A stretch of DNA of 64,000 bases from Bradyrhizobium cosmicum (GCF_007290395.2 NZ_CP041656.2:3100001-3164000), one strand, 5' to 3'; positions 8,509-17,158 are shown, counted from the first letter of the stretch. Translations and numbers: made by a program. Notes: generated from the letters alone by a model not told the origin.

Positions 8509-8901
8509 GGTTTTACCTCATCGCATTGAATTTACTTGGGAATTCATTTGTGGCCGTCGCCGTCAGTATAGGGGCTTGGCGAGGCTAAGTGAACGTCAAG
8601 TGAACCGCTTCAAGTAAAATGTGAATTCCTTCCTTGAAGGGCCGATTTCCTAGCACCTTTCTGTTACAGCCGCGCCTGCGACGAAACATCTCCACCGTGG
8701 ATGCACGGTCTCGATTGCCCCGAGAAAGCCTTTTATGACTCGCATCACGCTGGCCCGACGTTTGATGGAACCAAAACGATCCTGATAGCGACTAATTGGC
8801 AACCATCGAGAAAAGTCGCGATCCCCGTATCGAATCATTAACCACCTCTTTACGCCCGCATGAAAATGCTGGTCGGTCAGAAGAAATCTGGAAGTGAACT
8901 A
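8509..8901. other. divergent intergenic region
   Basis: A 393-nt AT-richer gap between the peroxiredoxin gene and a divergent hypothetical gene. It contains the direct repeat TCAAGTgAAccgctTCAAGTaAA at about 8599-8622, which may be a regulator site for one of the neighbours. I find no convincing ORF or RNA in it. Confidence 0.5.
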
Positions 8902-9474
8902 ATGTCCGCCGCTGCGCATATGTCTGTTGAGTCGCCGTCCCTCGAACCGTCCTGCCGCGATACCGCGGCTCATGCACTCTCCATCGTGCGCGACGGCGTG
9001 ATCACGGGCGAAGGCCCGACCACCAAGGGCCGGGTCCACTTTTCCCGCTCGCTCGATGCCGATGACACCGCCTGGTGCACCCGCATCCTGACCGCTACGG
9101 CCGTCAACGACCAGCCGGTCAGCCGCGCCGAAGCCGAAGCGCTGTTCGAGATCAACGAGGCCGCGACCGAGCGCACCGACGGTGGCCGGTTCGACGATCT
9201 GCTTGCCAAGGCCGTGGCGCACTATGCCGCCAGCGCCTCGGGCCTGAAGGTGCCGCCGCGCAGCGTCGCGCTGTCGGCCGAGTCCGACATCGAGAGCTGG
9301 GCGCCGTCCTATGCGTCCAAGGTCAACAGCGAGATGCTGGAGTGGATCGCCGGCCAGATGCGCGGCAAGCGCCAGAACAACCGTCGCCTGATGGCGATGG
9401 TGGCGACCTTCCTGGGCGCCACCGCGCTGCCTCTGGCGGGCCAGTTGCCGAACGTGTTCGACATCGGCATGTAA
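8902..9474 (+). CDS. hypothetical protein with C-terminal hydrophobic segment
   Basis: A 190-residue protein of unknown family. The N-terminal ~130 residues are polar and mixed (a phrase such as RAEAEALFEINEAATERTDGG recalls the small EF-hand/TerB-like helical modules, but I cannot confirm it). After a basic patch (GQMRGKRQNNRR) comes one hydrophobic segment, LMAMVATFLGATALPLAG, near residues 167-184. MSAAAHMS at 8902 was chosen because GGAAG lies 7 nt upstream; an in-frame ATG at 8860 would add 14 residues. It ends at a strong intrinsic terminator. Confidence 0.72.
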   Translation: MSAAAHMSVESPSLEPSCRDTAAHALSIVRDGVITGEGPTTKGRVHFSRSLDADDTAWCTRILTATAVNDQPVSRAEAEALFEINEAATERTDGGRFDDLLAKAVAHYAASASGLKVPPRSVALSAESDIESWAPSYASKVNSEMLEWIAGQMRGKRQNNRRLMAMVATFLGATALPLAGQLPNVFDIGM

Positions 9475-9508
9475 GAATTCCGCGCCTCTCTTGAGGATGC
9501 GAAAGAAG

Positions 9509-9536
9509 CGGCGGGGTCATTTCCCCGCCGTTTTTT
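9509..9536 (+). terminator. intrinsic terminator overlapping the end of the convergent gene
   Basis: CGGCGGGG (9509-9516) pairs perfectly with CCCCGCCG (9523-9530) across a 6-nt loop and is followed by TTTTTT (9531-9536). The loop contains the stop codon (9517-9519, minus strand) of the convergent phosphodiesterase gene, so the hairpin's right arm encodes that protein's last codons. Confidence 0.85.
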
Positions 9537-11376
9537 GTTTGGCGGTGTCCGGCTCGAGGCCGAGCGTGCGGCCCGGGAAGCCGGCGGCGTCGAAATAACG
9601 CTGGCTGCCAACGCGCTGCACGTTGAGCACGGTCTCCAGACCGTTCTCGGACTTCTTCTTCGACCTCTCCACGCTCTTGTACGCCTTCGGTACGATGCCG
9701 TTGGGCAGCGCCTCCGACATCACGCGGCCGACGAGCCCGCCGTTCTGCGAGCCCCGCAGGCCGAGGAGCTGGGCGGCGGTCATGCCGACGTCGGCATTGC
9801 TGACCGGGATCTCGCTGACATAGCCGGCTTTGAAGTCCGGACCGATGGCGGCCATGAAGTTCATGGTGTCGCCGCGGCTGAAGCTGCCATGCATGCCCTG
9901 GCCCTGGCGCAGCACCGTGTCGGCGACCTGCACCGAGCAGTTGGTCGGCGCCTCGCCGCATTCGCTGGCATAGGAGCGGAAGTTGACCACGATCGACGGC
10001 GTCGGCGTCGCCGACTTGCCGCGCAGATTGACGCTCGACAGAGGCAGCGTGCCCGGGAAGCGGCCGAGCGAATCCTCGACGAACAGGCCGGAGACGTAGT
10101 CCTGATCCAGCAGCGCCTTGATCGTTTTCGCAGCCAGCTTCTTGTCCTTGTTCGGCAGGTAGATCAGGTCCGAGCCGCCATTGGTGGCGACGACGAGATC
10201 GGGCTTCTCCGGATCCTTGCCGAGCACGCCGTTACCGGCTTTGGGATGCTTGTTGCCTTCGATCTTTGCGTTCTTGTCGTTGGGGTCGAACAGCGGCAGG
10301 TCGAGTGCCTTGGCGAGGTCGATCGCCAGAAAGCCCATCGGCAGGAAGTCCTTCGGCGTGTCGTCGTAGCTGACCTTGGCCGAGGGGCTGGTCTTGCTTT
10401 CCTTGGAGATGGTCGAGAAGCCGTGGTCGGCCTGCACCATGATGTTGGTGGTGGCCGCAAGGCCAAGCTCGTCGAGCGCCTTGCGGAGCTGGCCGAGGTT
10501 GTTGTCGGCGTTCCTGATGCCGGCCATCGAGGTCGGCCCGTTGATGCCGGGCAGGATCTGGTTGAGGCTGTCGCCGGTGTTGTGCTGGCTGCCGTCGGGG
10601 TCGCGCGACCAGAATACCAGCACGAACGGCTTGTTGCGCGCCTTGAACATCGGCAGCACCACCTTGGCGGCGACGTCGGCGAAATAGGCCTGCTGCGCCA
10701 CGTTGGCGACAATGGTGCCGGGCGTCTTGGCATCGCCCGCCTTGCTGTTGTCGCCGCGCGGCGGCGTGGCGAGGGGCAGGCCGGCCTTGGTCAGCGCCGC
10801 TTTCACCTCGTCCGACAGTGCTACGCCGTTCTTGCCGCCGGTGGAGTCGTCGAACACGACCGAATGCAGGCCGGGTTTCTCGGGCTTGTCGGTATGGTCG
10901 AACTGGTAGGTCGGACCGACTTTGCCGATCGCCGCCGTGCTCAGCCCCTTGTCGCGGGCCATCTTCAAAATGGTTTCTTCGTTGAGATAGTCGCCCTTGA
11001 AATGCTCGTCGATGTCGCCGAGCACGGCGTCGTTCTCGATGAAGGGGACCACGGTGTCGCCGGCCGGACCTGAGGTGTAGTTGGTCCAGATCGTGTTGGA
11101 GAACACGCCGGTGTCGCCGAGATAATGGCCGGTCGACATCGCCGAGCCGTTGGCCATGGTGAAGGTCGGGAACAGCGAGTGCGAGTTCTTGAAGTTGACG
11201 CCCTTGTCGCGAACCTCGGCCATTGCGGGTGCGGTTTCAGGAGTGACCTTCAGCGCGCGCAGTCCGTCGGGAATGAACAGGATCAGGTTGCGGGGCGTGT
11301 TGTTCTGGGCGGAGGCAAATCCGGTGGACAGCGCTGTCAGTCCGACGGACAGCAACACCAGTGAACGGCGGCGCAT
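9517..11376 (-). CDS. secreted alkaline phosphatase / nucleotide pyrophosphatase-phosphodiesterase family protein
   Basis: A 619-residue exported enzyme of the alkaline phosphatase superfamily. Residues 1-23 are a signal peptide. LILFIPDGLRA supplies the first metal-binding Asp (residue 37), and LFPTFTMANGSAMSTGHYLG (about 68-87) the Thr nucleophile and adjacent Asn, as in nucleotide pyrophosphatases. Further metal ligands are expected in SRDPDGSQHNTGDS and in MVQADHGFSTISK. It should hydrolyse phosphodiesters or phosphomonoesters in the periplasm. ATG 11376 has AGGAGAGAC well spaced; a TTG one codon upstream is less likely. A Pho-box-like sequence lies 66 nt upstream, consistent with induction by phosphate starvation. 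Confidence 0.9.
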   Translation of the reverse strand: MRRRSLVLLSVGLTALSTGFASAQNNTPRNLILFIPDGLRALKVTPETAPAMAEVRDKGVNFKNSHSLFPTFTMANGSAMSTGHYLGDTGVFSNTIWTNYTSGPAGDTVVPFIENDAVLGDIDEHFKGDYLNEETILKMARDKGLSTAAIGKVGPTYQFDHTDKPEKPGLHSVVFDDSTGGKNGVALSDEVKAALTKAGLPLATPPRGDNSKAGDAKTPGTIVANVAQQAYFADVAAKVVLPMFKARNKPFVLVFWSRDPDGSQHNTGDSLNQILPGINGPTSMAGIRNADNNLGQLRKALDELGLAATTNIMVQADHGFSTISKESKTSPSAKVSYDDTPKDFLPMGFLAIDLAKALDLPLFDPNDKNAKIEGNKHPKAGNGVLGKDPEKPDLVVATNGGSDLIYLPNKDKKLAAKTIKALLDQDYVSGLFVEDSLGRFPGTLPLSSVNLRGKSATPTPSIVVNFRSYASECGEAPTNCSVQVADTVLRQGQGMHGSFSRGDTMNFMAAIGPDFKAGYVSEIPVSNADVGMTAAQLLGLRGSQNGGLVGRVMSEALPNGIVPKAYKSVERSKKKSENGLETVLNVQRVGSQRYFDAAGFPGRTLGLEPDTAKQKTAGK

Positions 11377-11442
11377 CAAGTCTCTCCTGCGATGAGGCGA
11401 ATGGCCGCGGTCGCGGCCCCCGGCATCGTTTAGTTTCGCTGT

Positions 11443-11460
11443 ATGACAGTTTTGTTACAA
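11443..11460 (-). promoter_or_regulatory. Pho-box-like site
   Basis: On the minus strand TTGTAACAAAACTGTCAT consists of two 7-bp units (TTGTAAC and CTGTCAT) separated by AAAA. This is the arrangement of a PhoB box: two CTGTCAT-like repeats, 4-bp spacer, about 66 bp upstream of the phosphatase start. Confidence 0.55.
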
Positions 11461-11499
11461 GGCCTGCGACGAATGCAAGAGGGCTGGGGGAGGGGGATT

Positions 11500-12045
11500 G
11501 TTCTCACAGACTCGTCATTGCGCTCTACAGCGTGTTTGTGGTTCCAGACACGGCTTCGCCTTCTCGCGGCGCATTTCGCCCGAGCCTTGGCTGGTCGCGT
11601 CACCCCCAAAATGAAAGAGGGCGCAGGGAAGACCGGGTGCCGGCCGGGCACCCACGGTCCACTGTGCGAAGGTTGCGCTACAAGAGGCTGCACAGCGGCA
11701 TACAGGTGAAGCCAAGACATCCGGCCTTCCCTGCGCAGTGGTCTTACGGCTTATGTCGCGCTCTCCTCGGGGAGCGATGCACTATTGCCCCCGTCGCCTT
11801 GCGGCTGACGATGCGCGCGCCCGGTCGGGCCGCCGCATCACCGCAACGCTTGACGCCAGCCTGCGGGCGCCAGGACCACACGATTTTGCCGTACGCAGAT
11901 CACACCGGTCGTGCGCGCGACGCCTTCGCTCACGGTTGCCCGCCCTGCGAAGCTTTTCGCGCCGATGTGACCCACGTCCACCGCCGTCCGGCCCGCGTTC
12001 GTGACGATCGCGATACGCCCCTCTTCCTAGGGCCGGAGTGCGAAA
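11500..12045. repeat. dispersed non-coding repeat (Bradyrhizobium-type)
   Basis: About 550 nt with no credible gene and rich internal secondary structure. GCGCAGGGAAGACCGG (11621-11636) is an inverted match, with one mismatch, to CCGGCCTTCCCTGCGC (11721-11736), and inside it GTGCC/GGCAC (11637-11651) forms a small hairpin. I remember closely similar text (a phrase beginning GGTTCCAGACACGGCTTCGCC, then the two arms, then CACTATTGCCCCCGTCGCC, then CCACACGATTTTGCCGTACG) as a family repeated many times in Bradyrhizobium genomes. That memory, not a search, is the basis for calling it a repeat. It sits between the phosphatase promoter and the LuxR-type gene end. Confidence 0.6.
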
Positions 12046-12157
12046 TGTCTAACAAAAATCCGAATTCTAATAAAGAGAAATATTTTTCAGCCTGTCTCTT
12101 GACCCGTGCTTGGGTGTTTTGCCCGACGAGTTGCACAAGGGGTTGTTGCGGGAACGG

Positions 12158-12475
12158 TCATTCCGGCGCAATCGGCACTCGCGGATTCTGCGCGAGGGCC
12201 GGGGCTGGCTTGACTGTCGCCGGGGTAGCTCCGCTCCTGGTCAGATCGCGCCGCAGCGCAAGCGGGGCCGCCCTGAGTGCGTAGATGATCGCGATCTGAG
12301 TCCTGTTCTGGATGCGGTATTTGCGCATGATGTTGCCGATATGCGCCCGCACCGTGTTCTCCGAGATTTTCAGCTCGTAGGCGATGTTCTTGTTCTGCAT
12401 TCCGCGTGCGATCAGCATCATCAGTTCGCGTTCACGCGGCGTCGGCGTAATCGAGTCTTTCGGATCCGGGCTCAT
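12158..12475 (-). CDS. LuxR-type helix-turn-helix protein without receiver domain
   Basis: A 105-residue protein that is essentially a GerE/LuxR DNA-binding domain. It runs from TPRERELMMLIARGMQNKNI (about residues 12-31) through ISENTVRAHIGNIMRKYRI, the recognition helix, and ends in a 35-residue Pro/Ala-rich tail. There is no receiver or ligand domain, so activity must be set by expression level or partner proteins. The start at 12475 follows GGGAGGAG at ideal spacing; a longer frame to 12529 is not supported. It lies 50 nt downstream of the MacB-like permease on the same strand and is probably the last gene of that operon. Regulators of this family (CsgD in enterobacteria) control curli, and curlin-repeat genes are nearby. 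Confidence 0.87.
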   Translation of the reverse strand: MSPDPKDSITPTPRERELMMLIARGMQNKNIAYELKISENTVRAHIGNIMRKYRIQNRTQIAIIYALRAAPLALRRDLTRSGATPATVKPAPALAQNPRVPIAPE

Positions 12476-12525
12476 GACTGGCTCCTCCCTGGCCGTTGAG
12501 TTGTTGTCGCCGTCCCAGCACGTTC

Positions 12526-13749
12526 TCACTCCGTCTTGAGCGCTTCTATCGGACTGAGCCTGGACGCCTTATGCGCAGGATAAAAACCGAAGATGAGGCC
12601 GGTTGCGATCGAGAAGACAAGGGCCAGGGCAATTGCTTCGCTGTCGATCGATGTGATCCAGCCCGCCATGCGCGCGACCGTCATCGACAGCGTGATTCCA
12701 CCGACAACGCCGATGGCGCCGCCGAGAAGGCAGAGTACGAGCGCTTCGCAGAGAAACTGGAGGCGGATGTCCCGCATCCGGCCGCCGAGCGCGCGGCGAA
12801 TGCCGATCTCCCGGGTGCGCTCGGTGACCGACACGATCATGACATTCATGATGCTGATGCCGCCGACGAGCAGCGAGACCGAGGCGATGGCGACGAGCAG
12901 CAGCGCCACGGTGCGGATCGCGCCCTGCTGCGCTTCCATGGCAGCAGCCGGATCCTGGACCTTGAAGTCGTCCTCCTGGCCGGCAGGGATACGGTGGCGC
13001 TGTCGCAGCAGGCTTTCGATCTCCGATCGCGCGCCCGCCATCTGGCCATCCGCAGCCACCTTGGCGATGATGTAGGCGACCGAATCCCGGTTGATGTTGC
13101 TCGCGCTGCCGAGGAAGCGCAGCTTGGCCGTGCTGAGCGGCACGAAGGCAACGTCGTCCTGTGCCGGGCCCTTGCGATCGAGCACGCCGACCACTTCGAG
13201 TGGCACCTTCATGATCCTGATCTGCGCGCCGACAGGATCGTCGCCCGGCGCGAACAACTCGCGTGCGACGGTGCTTCCGAGGATCACGACCTTGCCGGCA
13301 CCGGCCTCCTCGGCGGCGGAAAAATAGCGTCCGGCCTCGAGCTGCCAGTCACGGACCATGAAGTGGCTGGTCGTCGTGCCGTTGATGGTCGTGTTCCAGT
13401 TCTTGCTCTCGTGGATGACCTGCGCCGTTCCGGCGATCGAGCCGGCCGCGGCCTGAATTTCCGGAATCTGCTCGAGAATGGCATGCACATCGCTCTCGGT
13501 CATCGTCAGCTTGCTGCCGTCCTTGAGACGTACGCCGCCCTGATAGACCGCCCCCGGCGTGATCATCAGCACATTGGCGCCGATCGAGCGGATCTGTTCC
13601 TGAAGGCGAAGCTGCGCGCCGGACCCGATCGCAAACACCGTCACGATGGAGGCGACGCCGATCACGATTCCGAGCATGGTGAGGAAGCTGCGCAGCGGGT
13701 TGAGGCGCAAGGCGTGCAGAGCAATCTGGAAGCCCTGGAGCATCGTCAT
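12526..13749 (-). CDS. MacB-like ABC transporter permease
   Basis: A 407-residue inner-membrane protein with the FtsX/MacB arrangement. There is one transmembrane helix near residues 20-42 (NPLRSFLTMLGIVIGVASIV), a periplasmic MacB_PCD-type domain of about 230 residues, and three helices in the C-terminal 130 residues with the conserved ISIMNVMIVSVTERTREIGI cytoplasmic joint. Such permeases do not transport through the membrane core but drive periplasmic substrates out mechanically with a membrane-fusion protein and an outer-membrane duct. The start overlaps the ATPase stop by ATGA (translational coupling). Substrate unknown. Confidence 0.92.
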   Translation of the reverse strand: MTMLQGFQIALHALRLNPLRSFLTMLGIVIGVASIVTVFAIGSGAQLRLQEQIRSIGANVLMITPGAVYQGGVRLKDGSKLTMTESDVHAILEQIPEIQAAAGSIAGTAQVIHESKNWNTTINGTTTSHFMVRDWQLEAGRYFSAAEEAGAGKVVILGSTVARELFAPGDDPVGAQIRIMKVPLEVVGVLDRKGPAQDDVAFVPLSTAKLRFLGSASNINRDSVAYIIAKVAADGQMAGARSEIESLLRQRHRIPAGQEDDFKVQDPAAAMEAQQGAIRTVALLLVAIASVSLLVGGISIMNVMIVSVTERTREIGIRRALGGRMRDIRLQFLCEALVLCLLGGAIGVVGGITLSMTVARMAGWITSIDSEAIALALVFSIATGLIFGFYPAHKASRLSPIEALKTE

Positions 13750-14471
13750 GGCGTAAGGCCCCGTTTCGGCAGGAGTTGCGCCGACGTCTCGTCGCTGACG
13801 AGCTCGCCATCGTGCAGGCGAATCGTGCGCCGGCACTGCGTCGCGATGCCGGGATCGTGCGTGATCATCACGATGGTCTGGCCGGTCCGGTTAAGCGCCG
13901 CGAACAGTCCCAGGATTTCGGCACCGGTGCGGCTGTCGAGCGCACCGGTCGGCTCGTCGGCGAGCACGATCAGCGGAGAGGCGATCAGCGCCCGCGCGAT
14001 CGCGACGCGCTGCTGCTCACCACCCGAGAGCTGTCGCGGAAAGTGATGGGCCCGGTGCAGCATGCCGACGGCCTGAAGGCTCTCTTCGGCGCGCGCCAGG
14101 CGCGCCTTGCGACCGACACCGCCATAGACCAGTGGCAGCGCGACGTTCTCGATCGCATTGTGGCGCGCCAGCAAATTGTAGGACTGGAACACGAAGCCGA
14201 TGCTGCGCGCCCGCAAAGACGACCGGCGATCTTCCGAGAGCTCGGCAACATTGGCACCCTCGAGATGAACCGCTCCTTCGCTCGGCAGGTCGAGCAGCCC
14301 GATCATGTTCATCAGTGTGGACTTTCCCGAGCCCGACGGGCCCATCACAGCCACGATCTCACCTTGCGCGATGTCGAAGCTGACGTTGCGCACCGCAGGC
14401 ACCGAGACTCCGTCGGTGCGATAGGTCCTGGATACGGACCGAAGACTGATCAGGGGCAGGGGAGTGCTCAT
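13746..14471 (-). CDS. ABC transporter ATP-binding protein (LolD/MacB type)
   Basis: A 241-residue ATPase with Walker A GPSGSGKS (residues 44-51), Q-loop FVFQSYNLL, signature LSGGEQQRVAIARAL, Walker B and D-loop VLADEPTGALD and switch His in ITHD. The RSxNLL-type Q-loop region and overall length match the MacB/LolD/FtsE group that works with MacB-like permeases. It overlaps the membrane-fusion gene upstream and the permease gene downstream by four bases each (ATGA), so the three proteins are made in step. A longer reading frame upstream lies within the fusion-protein gene and is not used. Confidence 0.95.
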   Translation of the reverse strand: MSTPLPLISLRSVSRTYRTDGVSVPAVRNVSFDIAQGEIVAVMGPSGSGKSTLMNMIGLLDLPSEGAVHLEGANVAELSEDRRSSLRARSIGFVFQSYNLLARHNAIENVALPLVYGGVGRKARLARAEESLQAVGMLHRAHHFPRQLSGGEQQRVAIARALIASPLIVLADEPTGALDSRTGAEILGLFAALNRTGQTIVMITHDPGIATQCRRTIRLHDGELVSDETSAQLLPKRGLTP

Positions 14472-15904
14472 GATCCGAACCTGATTCCGAGGAACTCCAT
14501 GCCTGCGGGCCTGATGGCCTGGCCGACGGCGACCTGACTGCCCTCGACAAGGTTTCCGCTCTTGAGCGCAACCTGTTCTGTGCCGGCCGCGCCGACCGTC
14601 ACCGCAATGCGCTGCAGCGAGCCGCTGGAAGTGCGGACCCAAACGCCGCTGTTCGCAGTGATTGCATCCGGCCGCATGCCGGATGGCTGGAAACGCAACG
14701 CGGCGAGCGGCACTTTCAGCACGTCGTCCTGCCGCTCGATCACGATCTTCACCAGAGCGGTCATGCCGGGCAGCAACGCGCCGTCGAGATTGGAGGTCGA
14801 CAGCACCACGGTGTAGGTGACGACGTGCTGCTGATTTTGCGGTGCCTTGCGCACCTGCCGGACCACGGCCTCGAAGCGGCGGTCGGGATAGGCATCTACG
14901 GTGAAATGAGCGCGCTGGCCGGGGACGATGCGCCCGATATCGGCTTCGTCGACCTGGGCATGGATCTCCATGTCTTCCAGGCGGTGGGCAACCACGAAGG
15001 TGGTGCGCGACTCCAGGCCCACCGCAAGAGTCTGGCCCTCGTTGACGAACCTGCCGACAATGACACCGTCGATCGGCGAACGGATCACGGTGCGGTCGAG
15101 ATCGGCCTGGGCCGCAGCAAGCACGGCCCCCTTTTCCGGCACGGCCATTCGCGCCTGCTGCAACTCGGCCTCGATCCGGCGAACGTCGGCCTGCGCGCCA
15201 TCCACGGAATAGGCATTGAGGGACATCATGATCTCGGCCTCGCGCTCCTGGGCGAGCCGGGCGGTGAATTCCGTCTGGGCGTCGTCGACCGTCGAGGTCG
15301 CCACCACATTCTGCGACTGCAGGGCGAGTTTGCGCTGCAAAGTCTTCTGCGCCGACGTCTTGACCGCTTGGGCGCTCTCGAGTTTGGCGGCAAGCACGTC
15401 GCGGCTGCCCCTGGCGTTCTGCAGGTCGATCCGGGCCCGATCGAGCTTGGCCCGCGCGATATCGACCAGCGAGTTGGCAACGGCCATCGAAGCCCTGGCT
15501 TCATCGACCTTGGCTGCGAAGCTGCGCGGATCGATCAGGGCGAGCGGCTCGTCCTTGCTGACGGTATCGTTGAAGTCGACATAGACCCGAGCGAGTTGCC
15601 CCGATAGCTGGGAACCCACCTCGATCGTCTTGACCGGTTGGAGCGCTCCCGTCACCGTCACGGTCTGCTCGATGCTGCCGCGCTGGATCGCGGCGTAGCG
15701 GAACATCGGTGCATCCGAGCCGAGAGTAGGAGAGGTACGCCCGTCCGGTGCAAGGAACCGCTTCGTCGCTTCGTAGGCGCGGGCCATCCCGTCCGCCGCA
15801 TTTCCGGTCGCGCCCGCGATGATGGCTGGTGGCGCGACGTAGGGCAGGGCGAGGCCGCATCCAGTGCCGAGCAACACCATGATTGGTACAAATCGCATAT
15901 GCAT
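14468..15904 (-). CDS. HlyD/MacA-type membrane-fusion (periplasmic adaptor) protein
   Basis: A 478-residue periplasmic adaptor. An N-terminal hydrophobic anchor or signal (residues 4-26) is followed by a barrel strand, VTVTGALQPVKTIEVGSQLSG, then a long helical hairpin of about 150 residues (including AKLESAQAVKTSAQKTLQRK) and the returning lipoyl half, DRTVIRSPIDGVIVGRFVNEGQ. A further beta-barrel follows, with PDRRFEAVVRQVRKAPQNQQ and LLPGMTALVKIVIE. This is the MacA/RND adaptor pattern. No TolC-like outer-membrane gene is present, so a partner must be encoded elsewhere. It is the first gene of the exporter operon, divergent from the FixJ-type regulator across a 594-nt gap. Confidence 0.92.
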   Translation of the reverse strand: MHMRFVPIMVLLGTGCGLALPYVAPPAIIAGATGNAADGMARAYEATKRFLAPDGRTSPTLGSDAPMFRYAAIQRGSIEQTVTVTGALQPVKTIEVGSQLSGQLARVYVDFNDTVSKDEPLALIDPRSFAAKVDEARASMAVANSLVDIARAKLDRARIDLQNARGSRDVLAAKLESAQAVKTSAQKTLQRKLALQSQNVVATSTVDDAQTEFTARLAQEREAEIMMSLNAYSVDGAQADVRRIEAELQQARMAVPEKGAVLAAAQADLDRTVIRSPIDGVIVGRFVNEGQTLAVGLESRTTFVVAHRLEDMEIHAQVDEADIGRIVPGQRAHFTVDAYPDRRFEAVVRQVRKAPQNQQHVVTYTVVLSTSNLDGALLPGMTALVKIVIERQDDVLKVPLAALRFQPSGMRPDAITANSGVWVRTSSGSLQRIAVTVGAAGTEQVALKSGNLVEGSQVAVGQAIRPAGMEFLGIRFGS

Positions 15905-16498
15905 ATCAAGCCCCGCCTCTTGAAATGACGTTGAGAGCGGAAAAGTCGAATATCGCGCTATGGTTGTATTTCGATCGAGGCGATGGTGGCGCCTCGGCAA
16001 TATGTCGTCGTTCTTAGTGCGACGGACGGGTGCGCTCCATGATCCAGAAGTAAACTACGAAGCTGTGAGCTTTCGCGACTTGCGCGGATCGCATACCGGG
16101 CGTATTCAAAACGTAGCGCGCGGTATCGAACTCGATAGCTGACTTTACGTCCCGGCTGGTCCAATCGGCGAGCTGATGGTGTTCAAGTTGGCGCAGAGTG
16201 GCGGCGTCATGATGCAAGTGGCGAGATCACGGCCGGAGACGCCTGATTTCCGCATTTCGGTGACGGCATTTCGCCGGCAGACCGCACCTGTCGGCGTCAA
16301 AGCTCTCCCATCACGAAGCCTGATTTGTGAACGCCTTCACTCTTGCCGACGGAGTGTTGGCCTTAAAGACGTCAAGTTGGGGAGCCGACGAAGCTCGTCC
16401 GTTCCGTGCCGACGCATTCAAGCACCTTGTTGTCGCTTGCAAGAACAATGGATGGCTCGCGCTGGGCTATCGAGCGCAAAGTCCGGGAGTCTGTCGCA
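15905..16498. other. long divergent intergenic region
   Basis: 594 nt between the exporter operon and the response regulator. Two short frames (16014-16217 minus, TTG start; and 16327-16533 plus) have plausible composition but no good start, ribosome binding site or recognised similarity. The region probably holds divergent promoters; no obvious operator was found. Confidence 0.4.
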
Positions 16499-17158
16499 AT
16501 GAATTCAAATCAAGCTACAGTTTATGTCGTTGACGACGAAATCCAGATACGAAACGCGATCGGGCGCCTTTGCGAGGAGACGGGACATCAGGTGAGGCTG
16601 TTTGCCTCGACGGATGAATTCCTGAGCGAGAACCTGTCTGAAGGCCCGTCATGTCTCGTGCTCGACGTTCGCTTTCCCGGAACGTCGCCGACCGGGCTCG
16701 AGCTTCAGCACAGGCTCGCCGAAACGGGCGTGCTCATACCGATCGTTTTCATCAGCGGCCATTTGGACATCCGGGTCTCGGTCGAGGCCATGAAGTACGG
16801 CGCGGTCGAATTCTTGCCAAAACCCTTCCGCGAACAGGAGATTCTCGATGCGATCCGGCACGGCATCGAGCGCGATCGCAGGCGCATCGAGCGCGAGAAC
16901 GCGGTGCGCGAGGCGCGCCGGCGCGTTGAAACGCTGACGGCCCGCGAGCGGGAGATCATGCTGCTGATGGCTGAGGGGCTCGTGGCCAAGCAGATTGCGG
17001 CAAGACTCGGCGTCAGCGAGGTGACCGCCAAGGTTCATCGCGCCAGGATGATGCGGAAGCTGGCGCTGCGTTCGCCGATCGAAGTGGTGAGATTGATCGA
17101 TTGCATGGGGCGAGAAGCCGCTACGATGCGGATCGGCGCGAGCCATTCGCTGACCTAG
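16499..17158 (+). CDS. FixJ/NarL-family response regulator
   Basis: A 219-residue two-domain regulator. The receiver (about 5-120) has the acidic pair D12/D13, phosphoacceptor D56 (CLVLDVRFPG), T/S-switch residue in FISGH and K108 (FLPKPF). A linker with a charged helix leads to the GerE helix-turn-helix at about 145-205 (LTAREREIMLLMAEGLVAKQ and VSEVTAKVHRARMMRKL). The pattern is that of FixJ/NodW/TodT regulators, which pair with PAS kinases; no kinase gene is adjacent. ATG 16499 has GGGAG about 9 nt upstream. It is followed 166 nt later by the curlin-repeat genes on the same strand and is their most likely regulator. Confidence 0.9.
   Translation: MNSNQATVYVVDDEIQIRNAIGRLCEETGHQVRLFASTDEFLSENLSEGPSCLVLDVRFPGTSPTGLELQHRLAETGVLIPIVFISGHLDIRVSVEAMKYGAVEFLPKPFREQEILDAIRHGIERDRRRIERENAVREARRRVETLTAREREIMLLMAEGLVAKQIAARLGVSEVTAKVHRARMMRKLALRSPIEVVRLIDCMGREAATMRIGASHSLT

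Noticed and set aside
8593..8625. FixK-type box near the peroxiredoxin gene (TTGAAGCGGTTCAC on the minus strand)
   Set aside because: The last fixed base does not fit the consensus, and the surrounding direct repeat explains the likeness.
9535..11073. 512-codon frame opposite the phosphatase gene
   Set aside because: Composition (Gly/Val/Asp/His-rich) is that of an antisense shadow; the phosphatase has clear motifs.
11361..12284. 307-codon frame across the dispersed repeat
   Set aside because: It runs through inverted-repeat sequence, has no domain and several proline/arginine runs; considered chance.
12496..14046. 516-codon frame opposite the exporter permease and ATPase
   Set aside because: Antisense shadow of two well-recognised genes.
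16014..16217. Possible 67-residue gene in the long gap near 16 kb
   Set aside because: Only a TTG start, no ribosome binding site, no similarity I recognise. Kept as a note on the intergenic region.
16327..16533. Possible 68-residue protein overlapping the response regulator start
   Set aside because: GTG start without Shine-Dalgarno, overlaps a strong gene start. It could be a gene remnant.
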